A stretch of DNA of 64,000 nt from an uncultured Phaeodactylibacter sp. (GTDB lineage: Bacteria > Bacteroidota > Bacteroidia > Chitinophagales > Saprospiraceae), in assembly GCA_913057245.1 (NCBI GenBank), contig CAJXNH010000005.1, positions 62,001 to 126,000 of the forward strand. The letters run 5' to 3'. Shown piece after piece: positions 63,085-64,000 of this stretch (position 1 is the stretch's first letter; each line of letters starts with the position of its first letter). The position numbers were made by a program, and so were the translations under genes. Under the pieces are notes generated by a model. It had not been told where the DNA came from, ran no database searches, and was given only the letters and a program-made list of their open reading frames with translations.

Positions 63085-64000
63085 ATGAAGCTCTCCGTCA
63101 TCATCGTTAACTACAACGTCAAGTACTTCCTCGAGCAGGCCCTCCTCTCCGTGCGCCGCGCCTCACGCGGGCTGGAAGTGGAAACCTGGGTGGTCGACAA
63201 TAACTCCGTGGACGACTCTGTGCGCATGGTGCAGGAGAAATTTCCTGAGGTGCACCTCATTCAAAATAAAGATAATCCGGGCTTCTCCATCGCCAACAAT
63301 CAGGCGGTCCGGCAAAGCAAGGGAGAGTACGTCCTCCTGCTCAATCCGGATACCGTAGTCGAAGAAGATACTTTCGAAAAGTGCATCACTTTTATGGATG
63401 CCCACCCGGAGGCCGGCGGGCTGGGCGTCCGCATGATTGACGGCAGCGGTGCTTTCCTGCCGGAGTCAAAGCGGGGCTTCCCCTCTCCATGGGTGGCTTT
63501 TTGTAAGACGGTTGGGCTATCCAGACTATTCCCCAAATCCCACCTTTTTAACCGCTATCACCTGGGCTACCTGGATGAGATGGAGACGAATGAAGTGGAG
63601 GTCCTGGCGGGGGCATTCATGTTTATGCGGCGCTCCGTGCTGGAGGAAGTGGGGCTGCTGGACGAAGCGTTTTTTATGTACGGCGAGGACATAGACTTAT
63701 CTTACCGCATCATTCAGGGAGGGTACAAGAATTACTACCTGCCTGAGACCTCGATTATTCATTATAAAGGCGAGAGTACCAAAAAGGGCAGCCTGAATTA
63801 TGTCCGAGCCTTTTATAATGCCATGATCATTTTTGCCCGTAAACACTTCACAGGCAATAAGGCTGCGTTGTTTGTGCTGATGTTGCAGATCGCAATCTAC
63901 CTGCGGGCCGGGCTGACAGTAGTGTCAAATTTCCTGAGCCGGGCGTACCTACCACTACTTGACGGCCTGGTGGTTTACACCGGATTATTTTTTCTGAAAG
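63085..64000 (+). CDS. Family 2 glycosyltransferase, 3' end outside window
   Basis: The open frame of 305 codons runs off the window. It starts MKLSVIIVNYNVKYFLEQAL and has the GT2 features VVDNNSVDDSV, NPGFSIANNQAV, EYVLLLNPDTVVEED (DxD-like) and AFFMYGEDIDLSYRI (ED acceptor motif). This is the rhamnosyltransferase/WbbL-type subgroup that builds surface glycans. A hydrophobic region begins near KAALFVLMLQIAIYL, suggesting membrane anchoring at the C-terminus. It follows recR by 5 bp and is probably in the same transcript. Confidence 0.92.
   Translation, partial: MKLSVIIVNYNVKYFLEQALLSVRRASRGLEVETWVVDNNSVDDSVRMVQEKFPEVHLIQNKDNPGFSIANNQAVRQSKGEYVLLLNPDTVVEEDTFEKCITFMDAHPEAGGLGVRMIDGSGAFLPESKRGFPSPWVAFCKTVGLSRLFPKSHLFNRYHLGYLDEMETNEVEVLAGAFMFMRRSVLEEVGLLDEAFFMYGEDIDLSYRIIQGGYKNYYLPETSIIHYKGESTKKGSLNYVRAFYNAMIIFARKHFTGNKAALFVLMLQIAIYLRAGLTVVSNFLSRAYLPLLDGLVVYTGLFFLK

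Overview
The window looks like a chromosomal segment of a Bacteroidota bacterium, most likely a marine or environmental member of the Saprospiria (Lewinella-like). The evidence is SusC/SusD-type outer-membrane proteins, C-terminal Por (type A) sorting domains of the type IX secretion system, promoters matching the Bacteroidota consensus TTG-N18/20-TAnnTTTG, almost no Shine-Dalgarno sequences, and the gene order xerC / hpf / tRNAs / tuf / tRNA-Trp / secE / nusG / rplKAJL / rpoBC. The lineage below phylum is an inference.

Layout. 1-5.2 kb: a partial secreted lamin-tail-domain protein, asd (lysine/threonine/methionine pathway), a coiled-coil protein and a small membrane protein. 5.2-6.1 kb: an AT-rich stretch without conventional genes, holding three copies of a 15-bp element, a 125-bp nested palindrome, several hairpins and tiny ORFs. 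6.1-18.6 kb: a PIF1-like helicase with HRDC and winged-helix domains, a decayed T9SS cargo gene, a histone-deacetylase-like hydrolase, lysS, a pseudogene fragment, lipoproteins, bioY, a carboxypeptidase-regulatory-domain gene split by an amber codon, and a beta-barrel protein. 18.7-31.2 kb: an orphan SusC-like receptor, T9SS cargo proteins including a GH13 alpha-glucanase, a PIN-domain toxin-antitoxin pair, a WG-repeat protein, the phospholipid genes psd and cdsA with a CPBP protease, and pdxJ. 31.3-37.8 kb: a SusC/SusD pair with codon use typical of strong expression, a DUF3179 lipoprotein that looks circularly permuted, and a broken beta-barrel gene.

38.3-54.2 kb: the core information-processing block. 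A XerC/D recombinase and a ribosome hibernation factor precede tandem promoters that should drive four tRNAs and tuf. These are followed by tRNA-Trp, a 103-bp tandem repeat carrying copies of the tRNA-Trp 3' end, then secE-nusG-rplK-rplA-rplJ-rplL-rpoB-rpoC, closed by a clear intrinsic terminator. 54.2-64 kb: housekeeping and metabolic genes, namely threonine aldolase, a BFN/UVR nuclease-family protein, mazG, a CDP-alcohol phosphatidyltransferase with a methyltransferase, a CoA-binding protein, an Rpn-family nuclease, the pyruvate dehydrogenase E2 subunit, a DsbA-family protein, recR and a partial glycosyltransferase.

The most interesting unexplained items are the 5.2-6.1 kb element array, the tRNA-Trp 3'-end tandem repeat, and the apparently permuted DUF3179 protein. 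Four genes or fragments are visibly decayed. No CRISPR array, insertion sequence or prophage was seen. All calls come from reading the sequence and from recalled family motifs; no database search was run.
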